The notes under the pieces were generated by a model. The model had not been told where the DNA came from and made no database searches. It saw only the letters and a program-made list of their open reading frames with translations. A stretch of DNA of 35,269 nt from Ignavibacteria bacterium (GTDB taxonomy: Bacteria; Bacteroidota; Ignavibacteria; Kapaibacteriales; UBA2268): contig JAERMQ010000057.1 in NCBI GenBank assembly GCA_016844745.1, forward strand, positions 1-35,269, written 5' to 3'. The position numbers and the translations under genes were made by a program. Shown piece by piece: positions 7,873-16,504 of the stretch; position 1 is the stretch's first letter, and the number at the start of each line of letters is the position of its first letter.

Positions 7873-8835
7873 CTAATGTTTTTTACTAACACCAAATCGA
7901 GTTAAAACCGGTAAATGGTCGGTAATTTCTGTTTTAATTTCGTTAATGATTTTTTTCACTTCTCCTGCTGTAGCGCTACCGCTAAGCAATTCTTCAAGCG
8001 CCAGCCAATGAATAGTTCCACCGGTTTTATTCATTTCCTTTGCAAATGGAGACGTGACAACCCTTAAATCGAGCAAACTTCCAACATCATTCCTGTTAAG
8101 GTAATATAGATGACTAAAATTGGTTTTATCATTAATCTTTGTAAACTTCACATTTTTATTTTTTTCCAAATTGCGAAGCGATTCCCATGCCTCAGCATCA
8201 GGTGGTTCATTCCAATCCCCAAGTATAATTATATCACTATCGAAACGATTGCCTTCTTTGATTAACCAATCGGAGAGTTTAGCGGCAGATAAGGTTCTCT
8301 GCAAATTATCTTCATTTGTTCCTTCCTTGTCCATTTGCGATTTTAAATGCAAACCAACAAGCTGGAAATCAAAACCTCTGCGATTACTTATGGTTGATTT
8401 ACAAAAAAAATAGCTCCATAGCGGAAGTCGTGGAAAAACATCTTTTCCATTTGGAGTAGTAACAGTATTTTTCCCAAACAACTCGATTATATCATCCTTG
8501 GTCCTTACCCATTCCATATCCCACATAATTGCTATTCTTTGCTGACCTCCTGTTGTTCCATAAGCAACCTGGTAGCTGCCTTTACCATTTTCGGATAGTG
8601 ATTTGGCAATATCATCCAATGACCCGTCAGCAATTTCCTGGAATACAAAAATATCGCTGTTTAATAAACTTAAGACTTTTTCAATTTTTTTTGCCCTGTC
8701 TTTATCCATTGAATTAAACCATCGCAGGTTCCATTGCACTATATCAAGAAAATCATCATTATCGATAAATTTTTTATCGATACCGCCAAGTAATTCCGAA
8801 ATATTATCATTTGGAATTTTTTTAATCTTTGCCAT
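7873..8835 (-). CDS. Endonuclease/exonuclease/phosphatase (EEP) family protein
   Basis: The 320-residue protein has the EEP-fold motifs in order: VQWNLRWFN, FVFQEI (catalytic Glu), LVGLHLKS, ILGDWNEPPD (GDxN) and the terminal TDHLPVL (SDHxP-like catalytic Asp/His). The family includes DNases, phosphatases and sphingomyelinases that depend on a metal ion. The substrate cannot be told from sequence. No signal peptide is visible, so a cytoplasmic enzyme is likely. AGGGAG stands eight bases before the ATG. It is transcribed in the same direction as the downstream secreted protein but is separated from it by the inverted-repeat element. Confidence 0.82.
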   Translation of the reverse strand: MAKIKKIPNDNISELLGGIDKKFIDNDDFLDIVQWNLRWFNSMDKDRAKKIEKVLSLLNSDIFVFQEIADGSLDDIAKSLSENGKGSYQVAYGTTGGQQRIAIMWDMEWVRTKDDIIELFGKNTVTTPNGKDVFPRLPLWSYFFCKSTISNRRGFDFQLVGLHLKSQMDKEGTNEDNLQRTLSAAKLSDWLIKEGNRFDSDIIILGDWNEPPDAEAWESLRNLEKNKNVKFTKINDKTNFSHLYYLNRNDVGSLLDLRVVTSPFAKEMNKTGGTIHWLALEELLSGSATAGEVKKIINEIKTEITDHLPVLTRFGVSKKH

Positions 8836-8887
8836 ATTTTTCTCCCTGAAAATAATAATAATAATATTGCAACAATTCGAGATAGTT

Positions 8888-9316
8888 TTATCTATTAAAT
8901 GTTGTTCTTGATTTTAAATAATTTTCAGGAGTCATGACTCCCAGTTTGCTATGTTTAAAATCTTTTGTATTTCTTGTAAGAATCAAATCAATATTTCCGG
9001 ATTTCTCTGCAGCAAAATTTTGCAATGCATCTTCAAAATCTTTGAATTTGGAAATCATTGCCTGAATAATAATATCATTATCAATAATTAATACTTCAGT
9101 AATAGATATTAATTTAGTGAGCTTTTCGATAACTTTTTCATGGTTTGCAGTTCGTTTTAACAGGAAATAAACGTTGTTGCAAATCACCGGTGTAATAAAT
9201 CCTTTTATTATTTTCAAATCGCAAAGTGAAAATATCTTTGCAGCATGTTCCGAAAAAGGATTTCTGTCAAAAAAGAAATCAAGGATTACGTCGGTATCAA
9301 TAAGTACCTTGTCCAT
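8888..9316 (-). CDS. PIN-domain toxin (VapC-like)
   Basis: The 142-residue protein opens VLIDTDVILDFFFDRNPFS and carries the later acidic residues in DFEDALQ and LTRNTKDF, the usual PIN-domain ribonuclease set. I chose the ATG at 9316, because it lies one base after the stop of the antitoxin gene and gives the normal PIN start MDKVLIDTD; a longer open frame exists upstream. Toxins of this family cleave tRNA or rRNA. Gene order, with the antitoxin first and a gap of one base, points to an operon. Confidence 0.82.
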   Translation of the reverse strand: MDKVLIDTDVILDFFFDRNPFSEHAAKIFSLCDLKIIKGFITPVICNNVYFLLKRTANHEKVIEKLTKLISITEVLIIDNDIIIQAMISKFKDFEDALQNFAAEKSGNIDLILTRNTKDFKHSKLGVMTPENYLKSRTTFNR

Positions 9317-9317
9317 T

Positions 9318-9569
9318 TTATAAATATTTCTCCGATAAACTTTCTGATAATTCCTTTTGATAATCGAAGTTTGCCGGAGCAACAAAAGAACCTTTCAAAG
9401 ATTTTACAAAAGGAGTAATTTCGTCATCCGATTTGATTTCTATATCTTTAGTAATCACTTTCAAGTAGTTCTCAATTAAATCCGATAGACTGCGTCCCTT
9501 ATCTTTAGCGTATTTTTTACCTTTCTCGATTATAGTTTGTTCTATAGTCAATGTCAGTTTCGTATTCAT
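9318..9569 (-). CDS. Antitoxin partner of the PIN toxin
   Basis: This is an 83-residue protein, MNTKLTLTIEQTIIEKGKKY and onward, with KDKGRSLSDLIENYL. This is the ribbon-helix-helix-like pattern of small antitoxins (DUF6364-type) that accompany PIN toxins. The C-terminus (FVAPANFDYQKELSESL) should wrap the toxin. I chose the ATG at 9569 because AAGGAG lies six bases before it; an upstream ATG at 9590 has no such site. It probably represses its own operon, as is usual for these pairs. Confidence 0.75.
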   Translation of the reverse strand: MNTKLTLTIEQTIIEKGKKYAKDKGRSLSDLIENYLKVITKDIEIKSDDEITPFVKSLKGSFVAPANFDYQKELSESLSEKYL

Positions 9570-9666
9570 TTTACACTCCTTAATTTTCAATAATATACAC
9601 GTGCAAATTTAAAGAAAATTGTTAATTGTCAATTCTTAATTAGTAATTCTTAATTCGTAATTGAAA

Positions 9667-10422
9667 TTAATTTCCCCCGTACCTCTCCAATGTAAAGCTT
9701 TCGCCTAAATAGAGCTGGCGCACCTCTTCATTGTTTGCGATTTCTTCGGCAGACCCGGAAGCAAAGATATTCCCGTCAATCAATATATAGGCTCTGTCTG
9801 TGATTGAAAGCGTTTCGTGTACATTATGGTCCGTGATTAGCACGCCAATACCCTGATGCTTCAAATCCCTCACCATACGCATAATATCTTCGACTGCAAT
9901 CGGGTCGATACCTGCGAAAGGCTCGTCCAATAAAATGAATTTCGGGTCAGATGCAAGGCTGCGGGCAATCTCGCAACGACGCCGCTCGCCGCCCGATAGC
10001 ATATATCCCTTGCTTTTCCGCACATGTTCTAATCCGAACTTTTCGATTAAATCCTCCAATTTGAATTTCCGCTCTTTACGGGTTAAATTCTGCAACTGGA
10101 GTATAGCTTTGATATTATTTTCGACCGATAGCTTGCGGAAAACCGATGCTTCTTGCGGCAAATAGCTTATACCCAGCCGCGAGCGTTTGTACATAGCTTT
10201 GGATGTGATTTCTTTCGAGTTCAGTTCTACATTGCCGGAATTTGGTTTAATCATCCCGACAATCATATAAAAGGTAGTCGTTTTGCCGGCGCCGTTCGGA
10301 CCTAACAAGCCAACTACTTCGCCTTGAGCTAAATCGAGCGAAACGTTTTTTACAACCGTCCGGCTCTTGTATTTCTTTATTAGATTCTTTGCTATTAATG
10401 TATTACTGCCGTATTCGTTCAT
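9667..10422 (-). CDS. lptB: Lipopolysaccharide export ABC ATPase
   Basis: LptB is the cytoplasmic ATPase of the LptB2FGC machine that drives lipopolysaccharide from the inner membrane across the envelope. The 251-residue protein has Walker [10 protein letters not shown], the Q-loop segment [17 protein letters not shown], the signature LSGGERRR, Walker [14 protein letters not shown] and switch [21 protein letters not shown] and FAGIDP are typical of LptB rather than of branched amino-acid ATPases. Its length is close to the usual 240. The other lpt genes are not in this window. It is a conserved core gene with higher GC than the surrounding accessory DNA. Confidence 0.92.
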   Translation of the reverse strand: MNEYGSNTLIAKNLIKKYKSRTVVKNVSLDLAQGEVVGLLGPNGAGKTTTFYMIVGMIKPNSGNVELNSKEITSKAMYKRSRLGISYLPQEASVFRKLSVENNIKAILQLQNLTRKERKFKLEDLIEKFGLEHVRKSKGYMLSGGERRRCEIARSLASDPKFILLDEPFAGIDPIAVEDIMRMVRDLKHQGIGVLITDHNVHETLSITDRAYILIDGNIFASGSAEEIANNEEVRQLYLGESFTLERYGGN

Positions 10423-10441
10423 AATTTTTAATTAATTTTAG

Positions 10442-10515
10442 GGAAAAACCCCCTAACCCCCTTTGAAAAAGGGGGAATTTAAATTCCCCCTTTTTCAAAG
10501 GGGTGGGGGTTTTTC
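10442..10515. repeat. Long inverted repeat with C5/G5 blocks
   Basis: Arms meet at 10470/10471 in GGGGGAATTT / AAATTCCCCC and extend outward through CTTTGAAAAA / TTTTTCAAAG to GAAAAACCCC and GGGGGTTTTTC. The stem is almost 35 bp with small mismatches. A related element lies at 29411-29506. It sits upstream of lptB, whose start is at 10422, so it could affect transcription into that gene. Confidence 0.8.
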
Positions 10516-10718
10516 TTTGTTTTAAAAAATTTCAATTATTTCCATTTCAATTATTATCAAAAAAATATTTCTTTAATTTTACAAAATTCTATTTCATGAT
10601 TCTTTTGATTAATATGATTATAATGATGAAAAGCAAATCTAATCATGTTAATCATAAAAATCATATAAATCAAGGTTCAGACAATTTAATTATCTAAAGT
10701 TTTCAAAAATAATAAATT
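10516..10718. other. AT-rich gap without a gene
   Basis: This is an AT-rich spacer. At 10632-10682 it carries a run of near-repeats of the AATCATGTTAATCAT type, related to the GGATTAACCTGATT-like words at 2835-2870 and 27513-27555. No open frame in it looks like a gene. Confidence 0.6.
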
Positions 10719-12791
10719 CTAATTCAATAAAATGAATTTTTTTACGAGTACTTCCTTATCTAATGAAGCTTCGATAAAATAAACGCCGAATGGCGCTCGA
10801 TAGCCGTTCGAATCAAATCCATTCCATTGCAATATATTTTTTCCACTTGTACAGCCTTTATATTCAAGGTTATTAATTTGCCTGCCCGTTAAATCATAAA
10901 TTTTTATATTTACATCGCCGGGCTTACCCAACTCAAATGCTATATTCATATAGTCATCAGCCGGATTAGGATAAATGTCTATAATAATAAAATTTGAACT
11001 GTTTGGATTATCATTCATTACATCGGAATCATCCTCAAAGGTTATTTTCTGAATATTATCAATATTGAATTTTACATTGTATGAATCCGACATATCTAAT
11101 TGCAAAGTGTCGGTATGAGGATTATCAACAGAATTAACAAGCCTTGCAACCCATAAACCTTGAGTAGTTCCACCTAAGTAAAAAGTTTCATCATAAGCCT
11201 CTTTTATGAATATAGGATTATCGAAACCAGTGCCACAAAGTGATTTCTGCCAAACAATTTTACCAATTGAATCCAATTTGACAATCCAGCATCCCCTATT
11301 TTCTTGTTGTTGTTTTCCATCAATTGTTATATCTCTATCATTTGAATTGGAATAACCGAAAATGACACAACCACCGTCTTTTGAGGGAAATAATGAATTA
11401 GGATTATCATCGTTGGTACCACCGAGTGCGGTTTCCCATTGAATATTACCCGTAGAATCCAATTTTATAACCCAAAAATCATTTAATCCTTCATAACCTG
11501 TTACATCGAAATCTGAGGAAGTCGTTGTACCTAAGATGAAATAACCTCCGTCATCTGATTGAATAATGGAACTTACCATTTCTAAGCCGGTGCCGCCTAA
11601 TGTTTTCTTCCATTGGATTTTACCTGATGTATCCAACTTTAATATTAATATATCATAGTAACCATGATTTCCTGTTGCATCACCATTTTTCGATTTAGTA
11701 TGACCTCCTGCAATATAGCCACCATCTTTTGTTTGTAGAATTGCAATTGCTTCATCATAATCACTGCCACCATAACATTTCTGCCATTGCATATTACAAT
11801 TGGAATCCAATTTAACAATCCAAAAATCATAATTTCCATGATTACCGGATACATCACCATCCTTGGAACTGGAGCGTCCTGCTAAAATATAACCTTTATC
11901 ATTTGTTTTAATAAATGAATTCAGGTTCTCATCACTGCTTCCTCCAATTGAATGTTGCCAAACAATATTCCCTAAGGAATTGAATTTCACCAACCAGATA
12001 TTATCATTATAGTTCCCAATAACATCTCCATCATTACGACCAACATCTCCAGCGGCAATGAATCCACCATCTTCGGTGTTATAAATTGACCTGATTTCAT
12101 CTGTCCAAGTGCTTCCTATAGTCTTATCCCATTCAATATTGCCTAATGAATCCAATTTTACAACAAACCAATTATAACTTCCTGTATTATTTTTATAGGT
12201 ATAAGCAGAACCGCCTACAATAAATCCATTGTCGTTTGTTTCCAATATAATTCTACAACGAGCATTATTGTAATATACTAATTGTTTTTGCCAAAGAATG
12301 TAACCGTTTGAATCCAATCTAACAATCCAAATATATTGGTTTGAAGAACTTGTATTTCTACCTCCAAAGACAAAGCCACCATCCTTTATTTTTTTTCCGT
12401 ATTGGGCAACATTTATACCTGAACTATTTTTTCTGCTCCAATCAATTATTGGAGCTGTCTTATTATAATTAAAAACAATGCTATCTGTTTTGGCTAAAAT
12501 AAAATTATATTCATAACCTTTTTCTTTCAGCATCAAAGCTTTTTGATTATCAAATAGAGAGTAAAGATTAAACGTATCAATATTCTTGATATGGAAAAAG
12601 TATATGTAATTATCTTTGCAATAAATTTTCATTATACATTCATTCGATGGCTTGAGATACTTTGAACCAATAATATCATTTAGATAAAACTCTCTATTAA
12701 ACCCGTCTTTTATAAACATTTTCATCTTTACTTCCGAATGTACTGATGTTAGGCTGAAGATTAATACTAACAAATAAATTAAAGTTTTCAT
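10719..12791 (-). CDS. Large secreted repeat protein with T9SS sorting domain
   Basis: The 690-residue protein starts with a signal peptide (LIYLLVLIFSLTSVHS). It continues with a short N-terminal domain and then about eight repeats of about 55 residues. Each repeat has the form WIVKLDSxGNIxWxKxxGG followed by a QTKDGGYIxxG unit, which is expected to fold as a beta-propeller. The end (PNPADDYMNIAFELGKPGDV, IYDLTGRQI, APFGVYFIEASL, VKKFILLN) is a FlgD-like T9SS type A sorting domain. It should therefore be a surface or secreted protein. No catalytic residues are seen. The 3' end lies close to the AT-rich gap before lptB. Confidence 0.87.
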   Translation of the reverse strand: MKTLIYLLVLIFSLTSVHSEVKMKMFIKDGFNREFYLNDIIGSKYLKPSNECIMKIYCKDNYIYFFHIKNIDTFNLYSLFDNQKALMLKEKGYEYNFILAKTDSIVFNYNKTAPIIDWSRKNSSGINVAQYGKKIKDGGFVFGGRNTSSSNQYIWIVRLDSNGYILWQKQLVYYNNARCRIILETNDNGFIVGGSAYTYKNNTGSYNWFVVKLDSLGNIEWDKTIGSTWTDEIRSIYNTEDGGFIAAGDVGRNDGDVIGNYNDNIWLVKFNSLGNIVWQHSIGGSSDENLNSFIKTNDKGYILAGRSSSKDGDVSGNHGNYDFWIVKLDSNCNMQWQKCYGGSDYDEAIAILQTKDGGYIAGGHTKSKNGDATGNHGYYDILILKLDTSGKIQWKKTLGGTGLEMVSSIIQSDDGGYFILGTTTSSDFDVTGYEGLNDFWVIKLDSTGNIQWETALGGTNDDNPNSLFPSKDGGCVIFGYSNSNDRDITIDGKQQQENRGCWIVKLDSIGKIVWQKSLCGTGFDNPIFIKEAYDETFYLGGTTQGLWVARLVNSVDNPHTDTLQLDMSDSYNVKFNIDNIQKITFEDDSDVMNDNPNSSNFIIIDIYPNPADDYMNIAFELGKPGDVNIKIYDLTGRQINNLEYKGCTSGKNILQWNGFDSNGYRAPFGVYFIEASLDKEVLVKKFILLN

Positions 12792-12986
12792 TTTCGTGAG
12801 GACTCAAATGTTGAAAAAAATCAAACATTTACAAAGTTAATTGAATTTACAAAGTTAATTGAATTTTCAATTCAATCCGGTTTTATATTATTCGGTTACA
12901 AATGTATTAATCCTCAATTAATAATCTATAAATACAATTTAATAAATTTTCTTTTACATAGAATTCAGTCAAATTAAAAAAAAGTG

Positions 12987-13011
12987 AATTCCAAAGTACA
13001 ACTTTGGAATT
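12987..13011. repeat. Perfect 11-bp inverted repeat
   Basis: AATTCCAAAGT (12987-12997) and ACTTTGGAATT (13001-13011) pair perfectly around ACA. Confidence 0.8.
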
Positions 13012-13027
13012 AGGATGTCCCTGAAAA

Positions 13028-13050
13028 AATCTGAATACAAAATTCAGATT
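13028..13050. repeat. Perfect 9-bp inverted repeat
   Basis: AATCTGAAT (13028-13036) and ATTCAGATT (13042-13050) pair around ACAAA. It lies 16 bp after the preceding hairpin and is of similar design. Confidence 0.7.
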
Positions 13051-13072
13051 AGGAATATACTCAACTTTAAAA

Positions 13073-13151
13073 CTCATAATTAGTAATTAGTAATTAGTAA
13101 TTAGTAATTAGTAATTAGTAATTAGTAATTAGTAATTAGTAATTAGTAATT
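13073..13151. repeat. Heptanucleotide tandem array (TAATTAG)n
   Basis: About eleven copies of a 7-bp unit TAATTAG run without interruption and reach the stop codon of the htrA-type gene at 13150. Related words occur at 9610-9660 and 21690-21725. Variable copy number is expected from slippage. Confidence 0.9.
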
Positions 13152-14370
13152 ATTTCCCGCTCTTCTTCACCGTCAGCGCTCTCGTAATTTCCTTATCATC
13201 CCGCAGCAGTTTAAAACGAAGCTCATCGCCAACCTGGGCATCATAAATCGCTGCATAAACATCATCATTTTTGTGAATCTTATATCCGTTAATATCGAGG
13301 ATAATATCGCCGGCTTCAATACCTGCTTTTTCAATAGGTGAATTGCGTATTATGCTTGTAATAATAACACCTTCCTTGCGCTTCAAACCAAAATACCTCG
13401 CAACTTTATCATCAATTTCGCTAACGTTCAAACCAATCTGGAAATCACGATTGACTGATTTATGCTCCTTCAAAATATCGACGATTTTCTTTACGCGGTT
13501 TATAGGAATTGAAAAGCCGATGCCAATCGAACCCGCACCCTGCTGGCTTTGAGACGTAGAGAAAATAATCGTATTCATTCCAATCACATCGCCGTTGGAA
13601 TTAATGAGCGGTCCGCCGGAATTGCCTGAACTAATCGCTGCATCCGTTTGAATCATATCGCGGTAAATCCTGTCCTCTTGAGTAAAATTAATTCCGGTAT
13701 TCGAGACAACTCCAACTGTTACGGTCGGCTTGGAATTAATATCGAAAAGCCCGAAAGGATTGCCGAATGCTATAGCCCACTCACCTATTACGACATCGTC
13801 GGAATTAGCTAATCGCAAATAGGGGAAATTTTTCCCTTTAATTTTGAGCAAGCAAACATCGCTTATTTTATCTGCTCCGATAATTTCGGCATCATACTTT
13901 TCGCCGCCCGCCATAGTAACAATTACCTTGGTTGCATTTCCTGCAACGTGGTGATTTGTCAATATATATCCTTCAGGGGAGATAATAAAGCCCGAACCTA
14001 AGCCCTGCACTTTATATTCCTGATAACGGCGCTGACGCTTCCCGAAAAACTGGTTGAACATCGGGTCATCGAAAAAATGCGAGAACGGGTCACGATATTC
14101 TACTTTCACAGTTTCGGTAACGTTTATGCCAACTATTGCTGGCGAACATTCTGCTACTGCGTGGGTAATGGCATTATGTCGTGAGGTGGTAACCGCAGCA
14201 TTTTTATCGACTGAATCCCGGATTGTATGGGAAGGCGCATCGATGTATGCTTTTTTCCCGTCGGAATTATTGTCGTCGGAGCGGCAGCTTGAAAAAGAAA
14301 TTGCTGAAATAAAAAGGAGTGTGAGTAGTGTTGTGCTTAATTTCATCATACTTTTCGTTACGTTATTCAT
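13150..14370 (-). CDS. HtrA/DegP-type periplasmic serine protease
   Basis: The 406-residue trypsin-like protease has a lipoprotein-type signal (LLTLLFISAISFSSC). The catalytic triad is visible: His in TNHHVAGNA, Asp in ISDVCLLKI and Ser in SSGNSGGPLI. One C-terminal PDZ domain follows (GLKRKEGVIITSI ... IEKAGIEAGDIILDINGYKI). Such proteases degrade or refold damaged envelope proteins. The single PDZ makes it DegS-like in length, but the Cys after the signal suggests a lipid anchor. I kept the first ATG; a second at 14349 would also leave the signal peptide intact. Neither has an obvious ribosome binding site, which is common in this phylum. Confidence 0.9.
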   Translation of the reverse strand: MNNVTKSMMKLSTTLLTLLFISAISFSSCRSDDNNSDGKKAYIDAPSHTIRDSVDKNAAVTTSRHNAITHAVAECSPAIVGINVTETVKVEYRDPFSHFFDDPMFNQFFGKRQRRYQEYKVQGLGSGFIISPEGYILTNHHVAGNATKVIVTMAGGEKYDAEIIGADKISDVCLLKIKGKNFPYLRLANSDDVVIGEWAIAFGNPFGLFDINSKPTVTVGVVSNTGINFTQEDRIYRDMIQTDAAISSGNSGGPLINSNGDVIGMNTIIFSTSQSQQGAGSIGIGFSIPINRVKKIVDILKEHKSVNRDFQIGLNVSEIDDKVARYFGLKRKEGVIITSIIRNSPIEKAGIEAGDIILDINGYKIHKNDDVYAAIYDAQVGDELRFKLLRDDKEITRALTVKKSGK

Positions 14371-14407
14371 AGCTATAAATCAAATCAATTATTATACAGA
14401 ACATTAA

Positions 14408-14456
14408 AATAGAACAATGGAGCAGCTAATAGAACAATGGAGCATGCTCCATTGTT
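14408..14456. repeat. 24-bp perfect palindrome with a half copy beside it
   Basis: 14433-14456 is a perfect palindrome centred on GGAGCATGCTCC. The 17-bp word AATAGAACAATGGAGCA occurs at 14408-14424 and again at 14428-14444, so a half copy precedes the full one. A second full copy of the palindrome (26 bp) lies at 26706-26731 in a split gene. Confidence 0.88.
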
Positions 14457-14593
14457 AATAACGAAAAAAGGGAGAAAATGTTTTGAGAATAAATTTTCCC
14501 GAATTGAAATATTGATTGAAAATAATGAGGAAGAAGAAAAATCTTTGAATGTTGAAAACTTTTAGTTGATTATTTGATATTTTATAATTACTT

Positions 14594-14610
14594 TTGACAA
14601 TTATTGTCAA
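14594..14610. promoter_or_regulatory. Operator-like palindrome of the restriction-modification operon
   Basis: TTGACAAT-T-ATTGTCAA is a perfect 8-bp inverted repeat ending 17 bases before the ATG of the XRE regulator at 14628. Controller proteins of type II systems bind such sites to time expression of methylase and endonuclease. TTGACA inside it could also serve as a -35 box, so binding could block or attract polymerase. This is an inference from position and symmetry. Confidence 0.7.
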
Positions 14611-14627
14611 GTTAATAAAAGACAAGT

Positions 14628-14924
14628 ATGAAAACGGTTGGACAAATAATAAGAGAAACCAGAGAGAAAAAAGGGCTTTTACAAAGGCATTTAGCTGCTA
14701 TGCTCGATATAGATACAGCTATCCTAAGCAAATTTGAAAGAAACGAAAGAAAAATTAGTAAAGAATTATTATTAAAAATTTCTGAAATTCTTAAAATTGA
14801 TTTTCAGGAATTATTAGTTCAATATCAAAGTGATAGAATAGCTTATGAAATAGCTTATGAGGAAAATGCTTCCAAAATATTAAAGATAGCCGAAAAAAAA
14901 GTAAATTATTTAAAAAGCATGTAA
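14628..14924 (+). CDS. XRE-family controller protein of a type II restriction system
   Basis: The 98-residue protein is a helix-turn-helix regulator: GQIIRETREKKGLLQRHLAA, then IDTAILSKFERNERKISKEL, the standard XRE recognition helix region. The C-terminal extension (residues about 65-98) is charged. Its position directly before a methylase gene (one base between its stop and the next ATG), with a palindromic site upstream, fits a controller (C) protein that regulates the operon and itself. It is somewhat longer than most C proteins (about 80 residues). Confidence 0.82.
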   Translation: MKTVGQIIRETREKKGLLQRHLAAMLDIDTAILSKFERNERKISKELLLKISEILKIDFQELLVQYQSDRIAYEIAYEENASKILKIAEKKVNYLKSM

Positions 14925-14925
14925 G

Positions 14926-16491
14926 ATGGATTCCTTCAAAATATTAAAACATGAAATAGATGAATTGCCGAGCAAATTTGCCGAAAGACTTGGTATTCAA
15001 TATTCAAAAATCGGAAAAAGGGATTTGAAAAAATTAAATGGGCAGTTTTTTACTCCAATTGAAATTTCTACAATGATGGGAACTTTATCTAATTACGTAA
15101 AGAATTCAATTAGCATTTTAGACCCAGGTTGCGGCATGTCAATTTTGTCCTGTTCTCTTATTGAGCATTTAATTTTAAAAAGAAATGCAAAAAGCATTGA
15201 GTTGATTGTATATGAAACTGACAATGAAATATATAAATATTTGGAATGTAGTTTGACATATCTTGCAAACTGGTTAAAATCGAATAATATAGATTTCTCA
15301 TACAATATTATATTAAAAGATTTTGTTCTTGAAAATTCCCACGTTTTAGAAGATAAAAGTACGCTATTTAATGAGGGAATCAAATTATTTGATATTATTA
15401 TTTCCAATCCCCCTTATTTTAAACTTCCAAAAGAAGATATACGCACTATTGCCACAAAATCAATAGTGAATGGTCATCCTAATATTTATGCTATGTTTAT
15501 GGCAATTTCATCAAGGTTATTAAAAAAAGAAGGTGAATTAATCTTTATTACACCCAGGAGCTTTGCCTCGGGAAGTTATTTCAAATTATTCAGGGAAAAA
15601 TTTTTCAATAAAATCGAAATTGAAAAAGTCCATGTGTTTGTTTCAAGGGATAGAACTTTTAAAAGAGATAAGGTTTTACAAGAAACAATCATAATAAAAG
15701 GGATTAGAAAGGAAACCATAAATCAATCAGCAAGAGTGCGTATTACATCTTCAAATAACTATAAAGATATTAATTTTGAAGAACAAAAAAATTTTAAACA
15801 TAATGAGATAATAGATATAAACTCTAAAGAAAAAATTCTTCATCTGCCTTCAAATGACAATGAAGAAAACATTTTAAATATGTTTAAGAAGTGGAATGGA
15901 AACCTAAAAAAATATGATATTAATATTTCAACCGGACCTGTTGTAGCGTTTAGAAATAAAAAGTGGATTATTGAAGAATCAATAAATCAACTTGAAACTT
16001 ATGTTCCATTATTCTGGCTACATAATGTAAAACAAATGGCTTTGGAGTGGCCAATTTTTAAAAAAGATAAAGGACAGTTTATAAATAAAACCGATGAATC
16101 ACTTAAAACTCTTTTACCAAATAAAAATTATATATTATTAAGACGTTTCAGCACAAAGGATGATAAACAACGATTAATAGCTGCTCCTTATTTCTGTAAT
16201 ATTACAGAATCGGAATATATTGGTGTTGAAAATAAAGTTAATTACATCTATAGAAAATACGGTCATTTGGATAGGAACGAGATTGTTGGGCTTTGTGCTT
16301 TGTTAAACAGTAAGTTGTTTGATACTTATTTTAGAATTTTTAATGGTAACGTAAACGTAAGCGCATCGGAATTAAGGGAAATGCCTTTTCCTCCTTATTC
16401 AATAATTAAGGATATTGGAGACAGGATAATCCTCTCAAATGATTACTCAACTGAACATCTTAACAAATTAATAAAAGAATTATTGATCTAA
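14926..16491 (+). CDS. N6-adenine DNA methyltransferase (type II, BsuBI/PstI-associated)
   Basis: The 521-residue methylase has an N-terminal NGQFFTPIEISTMMG segment, S-adenosylmethionine motif I ILDPGCGMSILSCSL (about residue 65) and catalytic motif IV IIISNPPYF (about residue 158). It has a C-terminal target-recognition region ending in a segment typical of gamma-class enzymes (GLCALLNSKLFDTYFRIFNG). It should modify adenine in the site cut by the endonuclease encoded next. If the pair follows the PstI/BsuBI family, the site would be CTGCAG, but that is not shown by the sequence. Codon use is very AT-rich compared with lptB or htrA, as expected of an acquired module. Confidence 0.88.
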   Translation: MDSFKILKHEIDELPSKFAERLGIQYSKIGKRDLKKLNGQFFTPIEISTMMGTLSNYVKNSISILDPGCGMSILSCSLIEHLILKRNAKSIELIVYETDNEIYKYLECSLTYLANWLKSNNIDFSYNIILKDFVLENSHVLEDKSTLFNEGIKLFDIIISNPPYFKLPKEDIRTIATKSIVNGHPNIYAMFMAISSRLLKKEGELIFITPRSFASGSYFKLFREKFFNKIEIEKVHVFVSRDRTFKRDKVLQETIIIKGIRKETINQSARVRITSSNNYKDINFEEQKNFKHNEIIDINSKEKILHLPSNDNEENILNMFKKWNGNLKKYDINISTGPVVAFRNKKWIIEESINQLETYVPLFWLHNVKQMALEWPIFKKDKGQFINKTDESLKTLLPNKNYILLRRFSTKDDKQRLIAAPYFCNITESEYIGVENKVNYIYRKYGHLDRNEIVGLCALLNSKLFDTYFRIFNGNVNVSASELREMPFPPYSIIKDIGDRIILSNDYSTEHLNKLIKELLI

Positions 16492-16504
16492 CCTTAAGGA
16501 ATGT

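Larger units (their letters stand above)
12792..13149. other. Gene-free gap with hairpins and tandem heptamers
   Basis: The 358-bp gap holds a direct repeat of ACAAAGTTAATTGAATTT (from 12833), two small hairpins with ACA in the loop (12987-13011 and 13028-13050) and a heptamer array (13073-13151). No gene was found. The promoter for the minus-strand gene starting at 12791 must lie in its left part. Confidence 0.7.

Noticed and set aside
10503..10697. 64-codon frame after the large stem upstream of lptB
   Set aside because: It starts inside the inverted repeat and is made of Phe/Lys/Asn-rich AT noise; no ribosome binding site or recognisable pattern.
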